This document shows positions 61,423-64,000 of a DNA stretch of 64,000 nucleotides, in pieces. Made by a program: the position numbers and the translations under genes. Below the pieces are notes generated by a model. That model saw nothing but the letters and a program-made list of their open reading frames with translations, searched no databases and was not told the origin of the DNA. Position 1 is the first letter of the stretch; each line of letters opens with the position of its first letter. This DNA comes from Pseudohalioglobus sediminis (GTDB lineage Bacteria; Pseudomonadota; Gammaproteobacteria; Pseudomonadales; Halieaceae): positions 124,001 through 188,000 of the forward strand of contig NZ_VTUX01000007.1 of the NCBI RefSeq assembly GCF_008370495.1, given 5' to 3'.

Positions 61423-64000
61423 GTGTTCGAGCATATCGTGCGCAACGGCACACTGGTTACGGTCAGCGTCCTCATCATCGCGGTACTGGGTATTGTCGCG
61501 GCCACCCGCATACCGGTGCAGATGATCCCTGACCTCGACGTGCGCACCATCAGCGTGCGCACGGTGTGGCCCGGCGCCACGCCCCAGGACGTGGAAAAGG
61601 AGATCCTGATCGAACAGGAAGACTACCTGCGCAACCTGCCCAACCTGAGCCGCATCACCGCCACCGCCTCCACGGGTTCGGCGCGCATCGAACTGGAATT
61701 CCCCCTCGGCACCGACACCACCGAGATGATGATTCGCGTGAACAACGCGCTCAACCAGGTTCCCTCTTACCCGGAAAATGTGGACGAACCGCAGATCTTC
61801 GCCAGCTCTTACTCCAGCAACGCCTTCATGTTCTTTACCATCACGCCGCAGCCCGGCAACCCCCGGCAGCTGGATATGGACCTGATGCGCGATTTCCTCG
61901 AGGACAACGTCAAGCCGCGCATGTCCAGTGTTCCCGGCGTATCGGATATCACCATCTGGGCGGGCTCGGAGCGACAGATCCAGATTCTGGTCGACCCCGC
62001 GCGACTGGCCCAGCGCGGGCTCAACCTCATGGACGTGCGCAGCGCCATACGCGAGCGCAACCGCGATCGCTCCGGCGGTGACCTGGAGTCGGGGAAACGC
62101 CAGTACCTGTTGCGCACCATCGGCCGTTTTGCGGATCTTGAAGAACTGCAGCAGCTGATCATCACCCGCCGCGGCGACACCATTATCCGGCTCGGCGATG
62201 TCGCCGATATCCGCATGGACCATTTCGAGAAGCGCGGCACCTCCAGTTTCAACGGCTCCCCGGGCCTGATGATGGGGGTACGCCGCGAATCCGGCTCCAA
62301 CGTGATCGACATCAAGCGGCAGATGATCGCCGAGGTGGAACTGCTGCAGAAGCAGGTGATGGCACCGGCGGGCATGGACATACGCCTGATTGCCGACGAC
62401 GTGGTCTATGTCGAGGACTCCATCCGCACGGTATGGCAGAACCTGTTCCTGGGCGCTTTGTTCGCCACCGTGGTGATGTACCTGTTCCTGCGTTCCGGCC
62501 GCGCCACGCTGGCCGGCGTGATCGGCATTCCGCTGTGTGTGATCGTGGCTTTTCTCGGCCTGCTGCTGGCGGGGCGCACCATCAACGTGATCTCCCTGGC
62601 CGGCATCGCCTTTGCGCTCGGCATGACCCTGGATAACAGTATCGTGGTGCTGGAAAGCATCGAACTGGAACGGCGCAAGGGTGCCGAGCGTTTGCGTGCG
62701 GCGGTGGAGGGCGTGAGGAAGGTCTGGCCGGCGGTATTCGCCTCGACCATGACCACCGTGCTGGTGTTCCTGCCGGTGGCGTTTATCGAGCAGGAGGCGG
62801 GGCAGCTCTATTCCGACGTCGCCATCGCCATCTCCGCCGCCATCCTGGCCTCCATGCTGGTGGCCATTACGGTACTGCCCACGGCGGCGGCGCGGCTCGA
62901 GTTTGTCAACGAGGCCAAGCGCACTGGCAACAGCGGCGCCAGTGACGGCAGGCTGCGTGCGCGCACCCTGGCGGCAGTGGAATGGCTGCTGCAGACGCCG
63001 CGCCGGCGCCTGGGCACAGTACTGGTCGCCGCGGCCACCAGCACCGCCATCATCATGCTGCTGACACCGCCGGCGGAGTACCTGCCCGAGGGCGAGGAGC
63101 CAAAAATTTTCGCCAACATGAGCGCGCCGCCCGGCTACAACATGGCCGCCATGACAGAGATAGGCGCCGAGGTGGAACGTTATTTCCTGCCGCACGTGGA
63201 CGCCGATCCGGAACTGTACCACCGTGGTGAAACCGAGGTGCCGGCGATCAAATACATGAACCTGCGCGTGATGACCGACAGCCTGTTCGTCATTGCCGAG
63301 CCGGTGGAGCCGCGCGACATCGAGGACCTGATGGACGTGCTGGGCGAAAAATTCAGGTCTTTCCCCGGCATGCGTGCCTTCGCCGCGCGCGGCTCCATTA
63401 TCACCAGTAACAATGGCGGCACGCGTTCCATCAACCTGGATATCTCCGGGCCGGATCTTGAGTCCATTTACCGGGTGGCGCAGCGCGCCGAAGAGCGCGC
63501 CCGGGAAGTGTTCGACAAGCCGCGCATCCAGAGCCAGCCGCGGGCGCTCAGCCTGGCCCAGCCGATGATGCAAATCCGCCCACGCTGGGAGCGCGCGGCG
63601 GAACTGGGCCTGGGAGCGGAGGCGCTGGGCTACACCATTTCTGCCATGACCGATGGCGCCTATGTGGACGAGTTCTTCATGGGCGACGACAAGATCGACA
63701 TGTACCTGTACAGCGATTCGGGACTGGACGTGGAGATGGACAACCTCAGCCAGCTACCCCTGTATACGCCGCTCGGTAACGTGGTGCCGCTGGGAGCCCT
63801 GGTTGACTTCGAGGAAACCATGGACACCAGCAGCATCCGCCGCGTGGGCGGGCGACGCACTGTCACCCTGAACATCATTCCGCCGCGCGAGGTGCCACTG
63901 GAAAGTGGCGTCGTCCAGGTCCAGGATGATGTGGTGCAGTACCTGCAGGAACGCGGTGACATTCCCTCCGACGTGAATATCGTCATCTCGGGCGCGGCGG
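61423..64000 (+). CDS. RND efflux pump, HAE1-like (cut by window end)
   Basis: The frame runs from GTG 61423 (GGAGG nine bases upstream) to the end of the window without a stop, about 859 codons. The first membrane helix (TLVTVSVLIIAVLGIVAATRIPVQMIPDLD) and the RND motifs VWPGATPQDVEKEI, the PGVSDITIW porter segment and TM4 FALGMTLDNSIVVLE are clear. TM4 has Asp-Asn where AcrB has Asp-Asp, as in some HAE1 relatives. The pump uses the proton gradient to expel drugs, lipids or siderophore-like compounds; the Fur site suggests an iron link. Confidence 0.92.
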   Translation, partial: MFEHIVRNGTLVTVSVLIIAVLGIVAATRIPVQMIPDLDVRTISVRTVWPGATPQDVEKEILIEQEDYLRNLPNLSRITATASTGSARIELEFPLGTDTTEMMIRVNNALNQVPSYPENVDEPQIFASSYSSNAFMFFTITPQPGNPRQLDMDLMRDFLEDNVKPRMSSVPGVSDITIWAGSERQIQILVDPARLAQRGLNLMDVRSAIRERNRDRSGGDLESGKRQYLLRTIGRFADLEELQQLIITRRGDTIIRLGDVADIRMDHFEKRGTSSFNGSPGLMMGVRRESGSNVIDIKRQMIAEVELLQKQVMAPAGMDIRLIADDVVYVEDSIRTVWQNLFLGALFATVVMYLFLRSGRATLAGVIGIPLCVIVAFLGLLLAGRTINVISLAGIAFALGMTLDNSIVVLESIELERRKGAERLRAAVEGVRKVWPAVFASTMTTVLVFLPVAFIEQEAGQLYSDVAIAISAAILASMLVAITVLPTAAARLEFVNEAKRTGNSGASDGRLRARTLAAVEWLLQTPRRRLGTVLVAAATSTAIIMLLTPPAEYLPEGEEPKIFANMSAPPGYNMAAMTEIGAEVERYFLPHVDADPELYHRGETEVPAIKYMNLRVMTDSLFVIAEPVEPRDIEDLMDVLGEKFRSFPGMRAFAARGSIITSNNGGTRSINLDISGPDLESIYRVAQRAEERAREVFDKPRIQSQPRALSLAQPMMQIRPRWERAAELGLGAEALGYTISAMTDGAYVDEFFMGDDKIDMYLYSDSGLDVEMDNLSQLPLYTPLGNVVPLGALVDFEETMDTSSIRRVGGRRTVTLNIIPPREVPLESGVVQVQDDVVQYLQERGDIPSDVNIVISGAA

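Noticed and set aside
61393-63573. A 726-residue open frame on the minus strand opposite the RND pump
   Set aside because: It is the complement of a clear RND pump frame and its translation is His/Arg/Gly-rich with no family motif. High GC leaves such shadow frames open.

Overview
The window is high-GC (about 60%), densely coded DNA from a Gram-negative bacterium. Lipoproteins, TonB-dependent uptake, outer-membrane barrels, RND efflux and Tat-type signals all point to a proteobacterium. Gene content suggests a marine, aerobic gammaproteobacterium, possibly of the Halieaceae/Cellvibrionales type: Rieske oxygenase, LLM flavin oxidoreductase, SCP-x-type thiolase, carotenoid-oxygenase family enzyme, sulfatase, TPR-sulfotransferase beside a TonB receptor. 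That placement is inference from content only. No rRNA, tRNA, CRISPR array, phage or complete insertion sequence was seen.

Layout. (1) 1-3390: phospholipid precursor genes (C-terminal part of plsB, then gpsA) and a PBP7-type peptidase. (2) 3486-11160: a same-strand run of exported proteins: beta-barrel, phospholipase-D lipoprotein, two tandem LssY_C proteins, a tethered TAXI-type binding protein, a DUF2846 lipoprotein and a second beta-barrel. (3) 11.2-16.3 kb: an accessory patch with a decayed gene end, a ribbon-helix-helix protein, an AraC regulator with a striking inverted repeat upstream, a Tat-exported dihydroxyphthalate-decarboxylase-like protein, a sulfatase and a fragment of a transporter gene. 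(4) 16.3-31 kb: exported hypothetical protein, AsmA-family protein, aldo/keto reductase, NTP/NDP-exchange-type transporter, Rieske oxygenase, a four-unit tandem REPIN array, penicillin acylase, M48 protease, DUF885 protein, hydrolase and a ParE-type toxin-antitoxin pair. (5) 31.7-41.5 kb: a minus-strand catabolic run with CysQ-like phosphatase, phosphotransferase, PaaN-like aldehyde dehydrogenase, carotenoid oxygenase, glyoxalase-like protein, two thiolases and an acyl-CoA ligase. (6) 41.6-50.1 kb: LLM oxidoreductase, alanine dehydrogenase, hydrolase, the glutaryl-CoA pair (CaiB-type CoA-transferase and gcdH) with a divergent LysR regulator, and an HSL-type hydrolase. (7) 50.2-55.2 kb: LuxR-type regulator, TPR-sulfotransferase and TonB-dependent receptor. 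(8) 55.3-59.8 kb: polyamine module (gamma-glutamylpolyamine synthetase, aminotransferase, permease). (9) 60-64 kb: an RND adaptor and pump (pump cut by the window end) behind a good Fur-box match.

How the genes work together. Region 5 reads as a stepwise route: oxidative cleavage of a conjugated double bond to aldehydes, aldehyde oxidation, CoA activation and thiolysis. Region 6 feeds glutaryl-CoA into central metabolism. Region 8 takes up and breaks down putrescine-type amines. Region 2 looks like an uncharacterised envelope system. A family of REP elements (core GGAGCGGCTACAGCC and its reverse complement) recurs at about 2.4, 24.2-24.6, 47.9 and 58.3 kb.
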